Below, piece after piece: positions 22,791 to 35,882 of a DNA stretch of 64,000 nucleotides (positions within the stretch are counted from its first letter, which is position 1; every line of letters begins with the position of its first letter). Both the position numbers and the translations under genes were made by a program. This stretch comes from Apostichopus japonicus. Its lineage: Eukaryota > Echinodermata > Holothuroidea > Aspidochirotida > Stichopodidae. The notes under the pieces were generated by a model. The model saw nothing but the letters and a program-made list of their open reading frames with translations. It was not told where the DNA came from and did no database searches. Location of the stretch: the NCBI RefSeq assembly GCF_037975245.1, contig NC_092564.1:4119484-4183483 (forward strand), in the 5' to 3' direction.

Positions 22791-25180
22791 TACCCTAAAC
22801 ATTTGCGATTTGCTACAGTAAAATTCCACGGATAAAATTTACCACGTTCTCGTTTAGAATTAAGTGTGACATTGAAATTCTCTCGGTGATATGACCACTG
22901 CTAACTTTGAAGGATATATTATGTTTTGTGATAGAGTTGAAACTCAATTTAGATAATATATACACCCATAATAACTAAAAGAGTGAGAGCTGTCACTCAA
23001 GGTCCTTGGTTTGATAATGATGACAAAAATCTGCGAAGTGAAACGCAGGAAACATGGGAATAATCGGGACAATATCGGTCTTTCGTTAAAGAAAGAAACA
23101 TCTATTTCTGCTTTAAGCAAAATCTTACTGCACCAGCAAAATTGGGTCTTTCATAGATACTCCTCAGTGTTTGGAAAACATATTCAATACTTTTTTGGCA
23201 GTAAAAGTGAACTTGTGTTACCCATACATGAGTCCAGGCATGAACTTGCTCCTACGTTTAACTTCTTTTAAGTTAACTACTAAGATTTGCCTGGCAATGA
23301 TATCAAGTTAATGAATTCCGAGATTAAAGATTAATTTACTGGTAATCATCTCTACACAATGATAAAATACAAACCCATATCCAATCGTATATTTATTGCA
23401 ATAATATTTGCATGGCCAATGAAAAATATAAACCCTGATAAAAAACGAAATTATGTTATTTGGTAATAATTCTATTCTGAGACCGGTGGGGATTGGTGGA
23501 CGGCCATTGCATTCGCTTTAGAACAGTTGCTAGAAACATCGATGCTCTCATTGCCAATACCCTCTCTCTCTCAGTCAACCGGTTGAAACCACCATTTCCG
23601 CTTGGTTCAGGACAATACGTTATATTTCAAAGGTAAAAGTCTTTTCTTCCTCGTGATGTTGTGAAAACTATCATAATTTAACTCGTTCTTAACAGCATTG
23701 GTATGTACAGCTCTCTGTACTGTGGTTTTAATGCAAGTCTCATTACAAACTACAATCTCTACAAAATTGTGTTGCTAGCGTTATTTATGGCCGTGGAAGA
23801 TGGTATTATGTCTCTATCATTTTTAAGGGGTTTCTCTGGCACGTTCACGTGAAAGGCATGTTCTTTTCTAACAGCGTTGACTTGTATAATAACGAAAGTC
23901 TGTAAGTTGATGTCTTGTTTGTATTTGTCTGTTTCTCACCATCCCACTTGGGCATGTGTAAGTCATCTCGGCATAGGCAGAAGGTGGGCGATACAATAGC
24001 CTTATTATCTCTCTCTATCTATCCAATGGCCAAAAACTGTTTTTATGTCTGGCCGGGTAAGACGGGATGGTAAATCGATACTGCTGTATAAAATACAACA
24101 CTTGTGCTCAAATGCCTAAATGATGATCGTTGTATGCGTAGGTCTAGAGGGTAGCATAAACCCTCTGTGAACACATTTTTATTCTGCTTCCTCGCAGGTT
24201 AACAAAGTGCTCAGTAGTTGACAGTTCAGTTCGTGGAAACCTTTGATTTGCAAAACTGAATAATATAACCAATATTGACTGACAGTCAAGCGACGAATAG
24301 TAACATAACGTCTCGTGCATTAGGTTAAATGGCAACTATATTTAGTCAAGCATGTGGCACATTGTCTTCAGAACCACTATTGTTATTTGGTGTAAAGGTA
24401 TATTACCCTAAATCTACCCTTTGGGGGTTTGAGAGGTCTAATGTTTGGTCTTCAGTGTTTTCTAGGCCTATAAGCGCACCTCAGTGGAGTACAGCAACGA
24501 ACCTTTATACTGGTTCGCATTAGAATATTCTTCTTCAAGCACAGTGGGCCGACATAGGGACAAAGAATTAAGGTTGGATCAAGTTTGTAAGTGCTAACTT
24601 TTATTGACTTCAAATCCGATCATCAATAATCTTGCACTCATGCGTACTTAAATATTTATTACGATGTTCTTTGATGCTATACTTTATGAGCTTTAGTATT
24701 TACTATCTTTCCAAATTAGATTCATGCGTTGATCTGAAAGGACATTTGACTTCCACAAAAAACAATGAGGTTTATGTACGTACCAAGAATGAAGGTCATC
24801 CAAGCTTTGCTTTTGAAACTTTCGTGGTTGTTAGGTTTTCAAACTTTCACTAGGGAGTTATAACAACTCCCTGCTTTCACCTATACATTAACCTTAAATT
24901 ACCTTCACACTGAATCATAATACGTATCGTTTGTTCGTGTACATACCAAGTATGAAGTTTGCCCAAGCTGCACTTTTTGAGTTATCGTACTTACAAGGTT
25001 TGTAGTGTTTGCCCTCTGTTAACGTTTGCAGAGTTACCAATTATAGAATATAGAACTTTATCGAGAAAATTAATAAAATTGTAGAGAAAAGACGATTGAA
25101 ATTACAATAAAAGATGAAGCAATTTTCGTAAATTTAAAGGGATTATTATCCCTCTGACTTGTGTTTACAAGTTGTTAACA
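22791..25180. other. Intergenic end of block A
   Basis: Matches about 55,976-57,445 of block B, with about 800 bp (23,930-24,750) absent from B. 24,805-25,130 recurs at 31,190-31,590 and 57,140-57,420. No gene is seen; the open stretch at 23,011-23,271 is interrupted in block B. Confidence 0.6.
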
Positions 25181-25709
25181 ATTCAATTCCTTCACCCCCC
25201 AAAACGACACTAAAAAGTACTGCAATATAAGCTCTTTGAAGGATAAAGTGTGACTCATCGCTCCCAAACGTGAGCGCTGTGGATCAACACAGTAAGGAAG
25301 ATTGGACTGATCCATTCTGTTGCGGGGGTTTCTTTATATTGCTGTGACGCAAACTATTGCATGCTCAATGTTTATGGGAATTTTGGGTAGGTTAAACTAC
25401 CAATTAATGTGCTTTTAAACTGAATGTGAGTTCTAAACGGTATAGCAACAAAATTCAGTAAAATTACACACAAACGATTAAACCGTGCGTAGTTACAGTA
25501 CCCTATACTAGCGCGACAACGCGGGCGTCTACAATAGCGTCTCTCGAGGTTGGGCAAGAAGGTCGATATTTTCTAACGATGACTCTCATTTGTTACCTCT
25601 AGGTCCGATTGAAAACTTAAACCAATCACAATAATTTGTATATGTACATAATCTGCCACTCATGTGTAATGCATATTCAATTTAGACAAAGAGGAAAGCC
25701 ACTGTTATA
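25181..25709. other. Unduplicated spacer
   Basis: From here to the transposon the sequence matches neither block. No gene or repeat is recognised. Confidence 0.5.
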
Positions 25710-26061
25710 CACTGTTAAAACACTGGGTAAAAAAATGTTGGGCAAGTACCCTTTCAACTGTGTTGGTCAAATAGTGACCAATTTATATATAAAAATGATC
25801 GAATCGCAGATTAGTTTGTTTACCCATCGAGTTGGTAAACTCCGTGCTCATATTTGTCCACATGTTGGTCTTTTCTGTCATCGTAATCGTATGTTGGGCG
25901 AAATTTCGGTTCTTTATACCATACGCTGGGCAAGCATTCGGCTTTACCTTGGCGACGTTTACCAACGTTGGGCAACTTTGCATGCAAAGTTTGCTTGAGC
26001 GCGCGTGCACGACGAAGGGTTACATACATATTCCGTCGAGTTGACAGCCTCAAAAGTCGAA

Positions 26062-28061
26062 ATGGAAGATCTACTCAAGAGCTGGGGGTTGTTTGTTCCC
26101 GACATAATTCAGTCTATGAAAGGTAATCATTTCAGTAAAGGGATTGAAGTAATCGGAATAAACTGGGACGATTCTTTCACACAATTTTCATCAACATTTT
26201 GTACTCCTATGCTAGGCCTAGAAGTAATACTAACGTTAGCGTATATAGCCTATACAGTAGTGTAGCCTATCACAGTGACAAAAGGATACCTGTATACCGA
26301 CGTACGTATTATAGGCCTACTCGAGTTTAAGTGTGGAGTTCGAACTTCCAATAACCTTTTCTATCCTTATGATAAGCCTATGGTGATCCGTGGTTGAAAT
26401 CTTGGGCTTATGTTTACAATGTGTATCGTTTTTATTATGCTACAGTGGCAAGCTACAGTAGCTTCAGCATATTACGGTAATTTCTTAGTGTTTATTGTAG
26501 ATAATATAGAAACTGTAGATCAAAGGACAATAAATTAAGTCAGCAGAGGTCAAACAATGACCTTTAACCATATAACCTCAGGAACAACCAGGTTGATGAT
26601 GTTAAGTATGTTCTGTATATTTCCCGTATTGAATACAGGATCACTATCTTTCTTTGAATGGGGGGGGGGGGCAGGGGGGTGTCTCCCAGCTACTTACCTA
26701 CCCTATTGTTTCTAACCTGATGACTATTGAATTTGGTATTTACTTCCTGATAGACTATTATATTACAACAACCATTGATTTTGAGGTTTTTATGCTTTGC
26801 TAAATTTAGCATTTTGGTTTCACTTGCAGAGGAGAAGGACAACCTGTCATTGCTCATGTTACCACTTATTTTTGGGACCAGAAGCAAGGCCAAAACTGGA
26901 GGACGATCAGCGGCAACAGATCATGCTTCATCATTTATTGAATTAAAAAGGGTATGTCTAAATGCATTATTCATGTCAGCTGCTGACTTTGCTTGTAATC
27001 AGCTAGGGTTTGAATCTCGTAATCCAAGAATCAGTGGTTCAAATCCCGGCTACATTGTGTCCTTAGGCAAGGCAGTCTTATCTTGATGGCCTCACTCCAC
27101 TCAGGTGAAAATGTGAACTTGTGAGGAACCTGAGCAAAACCCTGTGTGGATTACAAAGACTGCAGCAACTTACTCTCCATGATTGTTGGAGAATTGTGAC
27201 TGGCTCCACTGATCTGTAAAACCCTTTAATCTGTATTTTCATCATTACTGTTATTGTTGTTGTTGTTCTTTCTTTTTTTGTTCTTGTTCTTCTTGTCGTT
27301 GTCGTTGGTGGTAGTAGTAGTATTAGTAGTATTAGGTGTAGTATTGCTATTGTTGGGCATTGGATTGTGCAAAATCCCTGAGTTCAAAACTAGCATGTAC
27401 CCATTGTGATCTACATTTATATTTCGAATGGGAAGGAGGTGCCAACTAATGCCCTACGACGATCTCCTTGTTCACTTGCATGATCTTAAGTCAGTCAAGT
27501 CTCTCCAAACTAATTCTACATATGAATCAGTGGTGTGCTGGTATCATCCTACTGGTTAGACATATCAAAAGGGAACGTTTCCATTTTTAATTTATACTAC
27601 AAGTTCAATAACATATTTGTGATATGCATAAAGTAAATGGTTTTGGCTGTAATATAGAACACACCAGAAATAAATAAATTTGAACATGGAATACTAAAAG
27701 CTACTTTTCATTGCTTCTATTGGTTTCACAGGAGCACACCCATTTGCCTTCATACTTACAGGGAATAAGCAGTGAATGAAGATCTCAGCCTTTCATCCTT
27801 GGGTTTTACTCAGACTTCAAGCTGACACCATCACAAGTGTTTATTATCTTGGAGAGGCACGCAGTGAGCGTGCAGACACTCTCTGAAGGAGTCGACATCT
27901 GCTATAAAGCACATTACATATTCAACTTGCAGTACCAGCACCACTGCCGAAATGTCTGGGATTTCATTGAAAGTTGCATATATAAGCAATCAGGAATGAA
28001 GAATCTTTCCTTCTCCATCCGGTCTTTCAGAGCTTTCATGAAGAATGCTGCCAGTCCTTAA
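26062..28061 (+). pseudogene. SAM-domain (SAMD3-like) gene, internally deleted, inside the 5.1-kb element
   Basis: Three exon-like pieces fit by phase. 26062-26122 encodes MEDLLKSWGLFVPDIIQSMK, the start of a SAM domain, ending in phase 1. 26830-26951, after TTTCACTTGCAG, encodes a stretch with LPLIFG and SSFIELK and ends in phase 0. 27732-28061, after TTTCACAG, encodes EHTHLPSYLQGISSE, an in-frame TGA (27777-27779), then continues open with FIILERHAVSVQTL, ICYKAHYIFNLQY and VWDFIESCIY to a stop. The order matches the N-terminus and C-terminus of the SAMD3-like proteins that are abundant in fish and marine invertebrates, without the several hundred central residues. So it is a deleted, probably dead copy. 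The family's function is unknown; its placement in a transposon suggests it moves with such elements. Confidence 0.65.
27240..27350. repeat. Low-complexity TTG/TTC/TAG trinucleotide tract
   Basis: Runs of GTT, TTC, CTT, GTC and TAG triplets in the intron of the SAM relic. Simple sequence only. Confidence 0.8.
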
Positions 28062-30427
28062 ACAGTTTATCACCTGGCTCGGAGCCTTTTTTCCTCGAGG
28101 AATCATAATGGGATACATATCCAAAGCCCTAATACCGCTGTTTCAAACTTCGACACAAATTACAAGGTGTCTAGAAATTCATTTTTGAAGCATGCATTTA
28201 TCATGGAATTGGGAAAAAAAGTGGATGATACAAGTATATGAAGGTTACATTTGTGTAATGAACGTGCTGAAATGGGCAGTAATGCAGTGATTTTACGGCT
28301 AATTAAGGAACTATTTAGCTACTGTAGCACTTAAGTTAAGATATTTCACAGAACTAGTCCATAGGACTTTTTATGTACAACTGAACATCTAGATTTGAAC
28401 TTACTCTGTTATTGTATTCAAAATGACAACATTATTAAGGGCACCCATGAAAGGCAGAGCTTCATGCACAATGTGACTGCAAATGTGTTTTTGAAACTTA
28501 CTCTTGATTTGAACCACCAATTAAAATTCTTCCAGCAACTACTGTGTGATGAGCTAGTGTACAATGAACTGACATACTTGTGCTCTTTCTATCCACTATT
28601 TTTACATTTTTACATATGTAGAATAGACCCTTCCCCCTCCCCCATCTCAATGTTATGAACTTGCAAACATTTCCTTAGCCTGTGTTACCTTGTATATTTG
28701 GAAACTGAAAGGAAACTGAACAGTGTGCCTTACGTGACTAATTTACATTAGAATATCAGTATAAAATGCATATCAATTCAATTTTACCTTGAAGTTATTC
28801 CTCAATGTGTCATTTTCAGATATAGTAGGCACCTTAGCAGATTTCTCTCAAAGCTTCACAGGATTTATTGATTTCCTCCAAAAAGTTTAAAATTCTTCAT
28901 TTCTCTGCATGACTTACGTGACAAATGTTGAGGGCGATACAATTTGCAATGGGAAAGCATTAATGTTTCGCAGTGGTGACAGAATTTATTTTGGGTTTTC
29001 AAAGTTCAGTAACTATAGGCTTCTAGCTTAACTACAGACTTGTACTGAACATGGTATTGAAAACAAGTGTAAAATTTCGCTCTGATTTGTGACTTACGTC
29101 ACGTGGAATGGCCCTAAAGAATGTTATCAGTTTTTAAATCATATGAACATTGTATAGCTTGCTTCACAGCACAGAAACACAGAAATTAGCATAGCAATAT
29201 ATCAAAATTTGTGGATCTTTGTTTTAATTATCATGAAGAACATTTTCAAAGACATTTTTTTGCCAGCCCTCATATCTCCTTTAATACCATTATTCATTAG
29301 AACGAAAGTTTAAAAGTGTTCCATTCATGTTCATCTAAAAAAGAGAGCTTTTCCTATTCAACAATTTAAAGATGGCTAGTTATGTAGTAATCATTTTGTG
29401 GAAAATGTTTTGCCAATATCATTAGATTGTGGAAGACAATTGTTCAAGTGCAAAAGAAATTGCTCTAAATTTTGTAAATTCAACTTTGTACATGGTTCCA
29501 CATAATTATTAATTAATTAATGATGAGTTTAAAAGACTCCAAAGGTAATAAGTGATTAGCTATGGTCAGAAAACATAGGTCCTAACATAGATCTAGAGAG
29601 GGAGTGAGTCTGACCACAGCAAATTTCCATTTCCTAAACAAGAAAAGACAGCAAGGGCAGTAGTGGGCTGAAGGCAGTTAGCATTTAGGTACAAGAACAT
29701 TGCTGACAACCTGTTTTGCTTCCTGTTTAACTATAGTATGGAGCTTTACACCCCTTGATTGCAGCCCATTTTGATCCACCCTTGCATTGGTTAAATATTT
29801 ATTTTAACCAGTACACTTTCATACATGGGTACTCCAGAAATGGAGGGTGTATATGTGCTTTTGATCCACATTACTGAAACTTTTGGGGTTAAACTTAAGG
29901 TAAAAGGTTAAAATATTAATGCAAAGTTGGTGTATGATGTACAAGGGGGATTTTAGTTCTCATGGCAAGGAATCACAAAGCCATTGGCATTTTTTTCCAT
30001 AAAATTTATCCTGTGGGATTCTTAAGAAAATTGAGGCTAGAAATGTTAATGTCACTTAGGGAAGGTTGGTTTCAGATCAAAATGAGTTTCCAAGTAATGT
30101 GCGTGAACCCTACATAAATGAAACATATGGCTTCATTAATTAATTTATTTCAGTTCATACCCTTGTTTCAAGAATACTTGAATTTAAGACTTCTTATATC
30201 AAATTATACTGTTCAATCAATAAGTTTCTTCAACCATTATAGTTATATGTCTTGTTCAAGTTCAGTTCATTCAACAATAAGTTTATTCACCCATGATAGT
30301 TATACATGTCTTCTTCAAGGTCAGTGAATAAAGGTGTTCCAAGTATTACAAAATACAGTATCTTTCTTTATTTCAAAGGATGTGATGTCTTAGAGTTTTT
30401 AGAATTCCAACAGTTCTTTTCCATTAT
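28062..30427. other. Interior of the 5.1-kb element without recognised gene
   Basis: No exon with splice signals is convincing. TTACGTGAC or TTACGTCACGTGG occurs at about 28,729, 28,912 and 29,093, nearly evenly spaced. 30,200-30,320 holds two imperfect copies of a roughly 64-bp unit. Confidence 0.45.
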
Positions 30428-31189
30428 TGCCCAACACGATCTAAGAAACCCCCAACAGTTGGAAGTGGTTCAGGATTAACCCAACATTTGGTTGTTGCAA
30501 ATGCCCAACAAAATCCATGAATTGTCCAACAATTGGGACAAATTTAGTATACACCCAACAGGTGGCTAAATGAACTGCCCAACAGATGGATCCATTACTG
30601 GTGCCTTAACCCATACGTTGGTTAAATGATTTGCCCAACAAAATGAATGACCCACCCAACAGTTGGGGAAATGGCTAACCTGAACAGTTGGGTAATTCCC
30701 CTCCCAACTGTTGAGAATTTATTATACCTATTCGGGTTGGTCAATTTTTGCCCAACTTTTGAGGTTGCTGAATACATGCCCAACGTTGGTTAAAAAGTTG
30801 GGTAAATTTTGCCCATTATTTTTAACAGTGTAGAGACACAATTGAACTTTCAATAATGGAGTTTCAAAAGCCGGACGGCGCTACAGGTTGCCATGTGTGT
30901 TTTACCCCATGATTTTACATGTGACTTTTGGTTTTCAAAAGTTACGTAGCTCTACATTTTAACCCCCAAAGTCCGATTGTGCCGTGCTAAATAGAAACTA
31001 GAAAACAACTGAGATATGAAGAGATTTATTCCACCTTTCTAAAGATGTTTTAAACAAAGTGTAATGAAATGAGGAAAGAACTGTTATCGGTGAAGAAAAA
31101 CATGGCCTAACAGTAAGTCCACGGGAGGTGTGGGAAGTAACTGTTGTGACTTTACACCGCTGCATAAGGAAGAGCGCTAGGGAATTGAT

Positions 31190-31590
31190 ATTTTTGCTTT
31201 TGAAAATTTCGTGGTTGTTAGGTTTTCATACTTTTACTAGGGAGTTAAAACAACTCCCTGCTTTCACCTATACATTAACCTTAAATGACCTTCAAACTGA
31301 ATCACTTTCAATACGTATCGTTTGTTCGTGTACATACCAAGTATGGAGTTTGCCCAAGCTGCACTATTTGAGTTATCGTGCTTACAAGGTTTGCAGTGTT
31401 TGCCCTCTGTTGACCTTTGCAGAGATACCAGTTATGAAGATCAAACAAGTTTCACTTTCTGGAGTTTCGTGTTAACGTTAATAAGACGTACACCACCGAG
31501 ACTATGGACAATTTCCTTAACTAAATATAGAACTTCAAAAATTGTAGTGAAAAGATGGAGGAAATTACAGTAAAATATGAAGCTAATTTT
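31190..31590. repeat. Copy of the block end sequence before block B
   Basis: Matches 24,805-25,130 and 57,140-57,420 in the same orientation, for example GTTTGTTCGTGTACATACCA. It precedes block B directly, as expected if the blocks are an array joined end to start. Confidence 0.85.
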
Positions 31591-34500
31591 GTGCATCTTA
31601 AAAATTGATCTTTCATATGAGTTATTCACGCACTAGATGATACTTGATGAACTCAATGTCATCTTTTAGAAAAAAAGGTTCCTTTCAATTAACTCTTTCA
31701 GCCAATAATGTTTTAAATCACCAGCATCGAAAATCAAACAAACACTTCTACAATGTGACTTCCTGAAAGATTGATTTTAGGTTGAAATTTATAATAGCAG
31801 TACTGCAGACAACTCCTTTTAGATAATACAGCACTTTTATATTAAGAACTAAGAAATCTTGTAAGAATTACTTACCTTAAGCATAATAGCTTGACAAAAC
31901 AAATTATGAGGAATTCTCAATCAACCAGAACGATTCTCTCAGGGCTAGTTCCAAGTGTAATGCAACCGTAAAGAGACCAATAGGGCCAAATATCACCTCC
32001 TATCCCATCGAAGCTTTTGCGCAATATTAGGTGCAAAGTATAACACGTTCTGTGATAAGCCATAAAACGAATGAAGAGGCATTCATGTGAATTGATGATT
32101 ATCCATTTAGGTGTGAATTCGGCCCATTACTGTATCTGTTGTTAGACAGACCTATGCGCACGGGCGTTTGTCGCAATACACATTGCGCAATACGTAAATC
32201 CCGATTGTACGAAAATAACTCATTCACGTTAAGACCTTCAATGTTGACGTATATGTGGCAACAATCAGTTTGGCAAATTCTCCTTAGCAAGCAATGCAGA
32301 AAACTCAGGTATACGGTAACATCCGATTGTGTCACACTCAATAAGCCTGACGGACAAGCAACAGGAAGGTCACTCTGGCAATGACATCGTCAAATCATGC
32401 ATGAGTGTCCATTATCTGCAGTACCTTCTAAGTCAACTCAGGCTGCTTAGACCGTTATATAGTTATAAAAATAGCTTAAATGCTATTGTGCTACCTTTGA
32501 TTACAGGTTTCCTTTGTTTATCAATTGGAAAATAAAGGACATAAATTGGACATAAAGTACTAAATGGCACTGACTTTGTGTTCAGGCTCTTTACAACAGT
32601 TTGGATGGCTCCATAGTAATTTCAACTAACAAATGACATGTGCGATTAACTTCAGTGTAATATACTTGTACAAAAACAGGCATGGGGGAATGTGGATGTC
32701 ACATGTTGATTTCGCATTCTACTTTTAGTATACTTTTATGGACTGTATGTTTGTTAGTTCACCTTTACCTTGGCTAAGTAAACCCGTGGTGCTACGCGTA
32801 GTCTCACTTTCTACATCACAGAAGAATTTAGGCTGAGGATCATAATCATCATGTAGTTACACCAGTAGTGCAGCCTCTGACTTTACAGCCATCAATAAAT
32901 TAATATATGAATATTAGTTCTCCTTCTTTGATTTTCAAATGACTTTCTTTAAAAACTAAAAACACGGGATTAAATAGTATTCTGCAACTATCTGTTTTAT
33001 GGGGGAAATACGGTATTTACAGTAGCAAACACGTATCAACTATATATATTTTTTCTTTTGGCTAGAGTTATTTATATGTAATCCGCTGATGTCGTAATTT
33101 CGAATTTACAGTTAGAGTTGACATACCATCCAAAAAAATACAACGCTACTTTTGCAAACATACTGCAGTGCCTTCCGTGTAGTGCTTCTCTCATGTTTAA
33201 GAGTGCACGTAAGTATACAGTATAAAAGTATAACTATTTCATTGTCTGATTGTGATTGCAATCATCGGTGCAAGTTACTGCCTTTTGATGATTGCCAACT
33301 CCTGTGGAAAGAAGTAAACATCATATGATCTTATGAGATGTTATTTATGGGTAATGATGTTTATATCGTGGCGATATATATCAATATGACGTTACATTTA
33401 TCTGGTTTCACTATAACAATATGATATCATACGCTCGTCTGATCCTAGGTAAACTTCACGGAACTGTTTACCTTTTGACTCTTATTAGAACAACTTAATT
33501 TACTTCTGTGGGTATGCACTAACCGAAGGCTTGAAATATACCCAAGACAATGTTCCACGCAGTTTCGCGTTCGACGTATATGAGCTTCTAGTTTCCGGGT
33601 ATTGCACCAGTTATTTCAGTAGAAAGTATGGTTTCGCCAGTCACCATTTTAGGAGCCGTAAAAGGAAGGCCTGTTTATTATTCCTGGTATTCCAATAAAT
33701 CAAAATCATTTCTAACAATAATTCAACTGAAAATAAAATTTAAAAAATACCTGCTAGCAAACTTCGTGTCCACAAAAGAGCCTTTGTAAGAGAATTCAAT
33801 TTATTAAATCAATCGTAGCAGTCAAACCTAAAAGAGGTAAGGATAAACATAAGAATGGGAACAACAATATTGTCAAAAAATAATATGAGATGATCTGGAA
33901 CCATTCAATAAAACAATATGATCTCATTAAAATTGTCCTGCAGTCATACATTTTCTACTGTTCCTTAATTACTCGTTTGGTCATCCTTCCTAGTTTATTC
34001 TACCCAATTTTGTTGACGGCTTTTACTTTTCTTTTTTGTTATTTACGATTTCAAAATCTGTCAATATGATGTCAACTGAGCACATAGATAATTTCATTTG
34101 CTATCATTCTTTTTTACATTTGGGATTTCACTTCTGATTTAAGCTGTTAAATATCATTTATAGGTTACTACGTTTGTCCTTCTCATTCCTGTTCTGCTAT
34201 TATTTCGTGTTGTCATACTAGGTTTATATTTTCATTCCCGCATTTGTACTATGTCTTTCCTAATGGTGCATGGAACACCCGGTATTCATAAAAAATACAT
34301 CGAGGAGGAATAACGTATAGATGTATATGTGGAAGCCTGATAGCTAGATAATAACTACATATTCAATACATTTTTCTGAGGCTACATTTCATAGACATGT
34401 GACTATAAATGTTATGAATTGCAGCCAATTTAAAGTGTCCTTTCTGTTAATCAGTTTGTTTAGCTGCAATGATAGCATCTACATTTACAATACTATTTGA

Positions 34501-34630
34501 CTAAGTTTACTACACAGTCAGTCTATAAGAAAATCGGTCGTATACCATAATTTGATTTTGTTTGAATAATATATAAATTTAGATGAAACGGCTTTCTCTC
34601 TCTCACTGAATTGTTTCCCCTTTCAAAAAG
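31591..34630. other. Intergenic part of block B, nothing recognised
   Basis: Colinear with 4,870-9,060 of block A minus the local duplications and the hAT-like insertion. No exon is seen. Confidence 0.5.
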
Positions 34631-34758
34631 AGTGTCCGACAAGGAAGTTCGGTGCGGGCTGTTCTGAAACCTGTCTCTGTCAGAACAAGGGCATTTGCGA
34701 CTCTGTGACAGGATATTGTGATGCAGACAATGTACAAGGGGCAAGTATTGCGATGAGG
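34631..34758 (+). pseudogene. Remnant EGF exon on the plus strand (block B copy)
   Basis: A full-looking exon: pyrimidine tract, TTTCAAAAAG acceptor, then CPTRKFGAGCSETCLC, QNKGICDSVTGYC and a GTGAGT donor. After TGYC one base is missing relative to block A (TGTGATGC against TGTGAATGC), which shifts the frame away from ECRQC. The Gln codon that is a stop in block A is intact here. So the two copies carry different lesions. Confidence 0.82.
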
Positions 34759-35779
34759 GTGAGTTGATCTCATTAATATTAAATTATCATTGGCTTTAAA
34801 ATCATGGCTCTGCTATTGCACTTGCATTACTCGCGCGTATTTGAGGTTAACGGGCTGAACTCGGGCAAAAATGGCCATATCCTCCTGAGTGGTGCTGCTC
34901 GATTGGTTATTGGTTGATTAATATTTTGAAATATTTCAAGATACGTTCTCAAGTGTTTGCTGTGAAGAGTAGTGCTGCATACGTGAACCAATTAGCGTGG
35001 ATTACGCTAATGTGAAACTGCCATTAACTTACGTTAACAAGTTAATGTTACATTACTTTCGAGTTATATCGAAGCAGTACGGTCACATTACATCGTACTT
35101 TGAAGACAACTAACTAAAGATCGATACACAAATGTGATAGACATTGGTCAACTTATGTGGTTATCTTTATCATTCTGAGTTTGAGTGTGATTTAGAGTAA
35201 ATACTACGACACAAGAAATTCAAACAATTCTATTGTACTCAATAACAGTATTAGCAGTAGAAATGCAGAATTTCTAGTTAAGTGGATAAAATAACATATA
35301 ATAGAAACTCCATTCTTATTGGGTATTGTTGTTAGGAGGTCAGCTTATTGTGCACAATGATGTGGAGTGGATGATAGTGCTTTGATAATAGATTCAACGA
35401 TTTATCAACCCTACCAAGGGCTACTTCCGATACTACCACAACTGATCGAACTGAAATACCTCATGGAGTTAAGAGTGAATGACAATGAGAGAGCTTGGTT
35501 CAAATGAGTCCATTTTATTCATTCCTCGGCATTCCTCGCTTATACATGTTTCAGTCAAAGCCAAATAGATTAAGTTGTGATGTGTACTTCATTATTTGAA
35601 ACGAAACTTAGCTAGTCAAGCTAATTACTCATATAGTCATGGGATGTGTTTACCATCTTGAGATTTGAAATAAAGAATTACCCAATTTTAACTTGGTAGA
35701 AAGGTTACAATAAAGGATCAAATGTTCAGCAAGACATATGATGCAAAAATATTTGATGGTTTTATTAAATAATTGTCAG

Positions 35780-35882
35780 CATGTCCACCTGGTACACTAT
35801 GGCGATGAGTGTTCCTCCGAATGCTCTACTTGTGCTGAGATATAGTCGGGAATGCATCTGCCCGGGCGGTTTTGAGATTTGA
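35780..35882 (+). pseudogene. Second remnant EGF exon on the plus strand (block B copy)
   Basis: Counterpart of 10,237-10,338. It keeps ECICPGGFEI in one frame and CPPG in another, with indels between. Not translatable as one repeat. Confidence 0.72.

Larger units (their letters stand above)
4860..25180. repeat. Segmental duplication block A
   Basis: Almost everything here has a same-orientation counterpart in about 31,590-57,445. Anchor pairs include 8,400/33,320, 11,456/36,996, 15,040/40,894, 17,276-17,528/43,097-43,349 and 22,425/55,614. Divergence is modest, with many small indels. Block A lacks the roughly 7-kb extra EGF cassette of block B and carries a private hAT-like insertion at 7,793-8,162. 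The block holds receptor gene A on the minus strand and plus-strand EGF-exon remnants. Confidence 0.95.
25710..30830. mobile_element. 5.1-kb DNA transposon with CACTG ends (CACTA/EnSpm-like), carrying a SAM-gene relic
   Basis: The left end reads CACTGTTAAAACACTGGGTA; the right end read inward is CACTGTTAAAAATAATGGGC, so the termini are inverted repeats starting CACTG. TA flanks both sides, consistent with a 2-bp target duplication. The left 280 bp hold several GTTGGGC words and the right 400 bp (30,428-30,830) many GCCCAAC/CCCAACA words, that is, the same subterminal motif in opposite orientation. CACTG ends, subterminal repeats and a short target duplication suit the CACTA/EnSpm superfamily, but no transposase is visible. 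The interior holds exons of a SAMD3-like gene. It could instead be two unrelated ends that look alike. Confidence 0.7.

Noticed and set aside
26655-26680. G-run as a possible quadruplex or regulatory site
   Set aside because: It is a simple homopolymer in transposon intron sequence; nothing else supports function.
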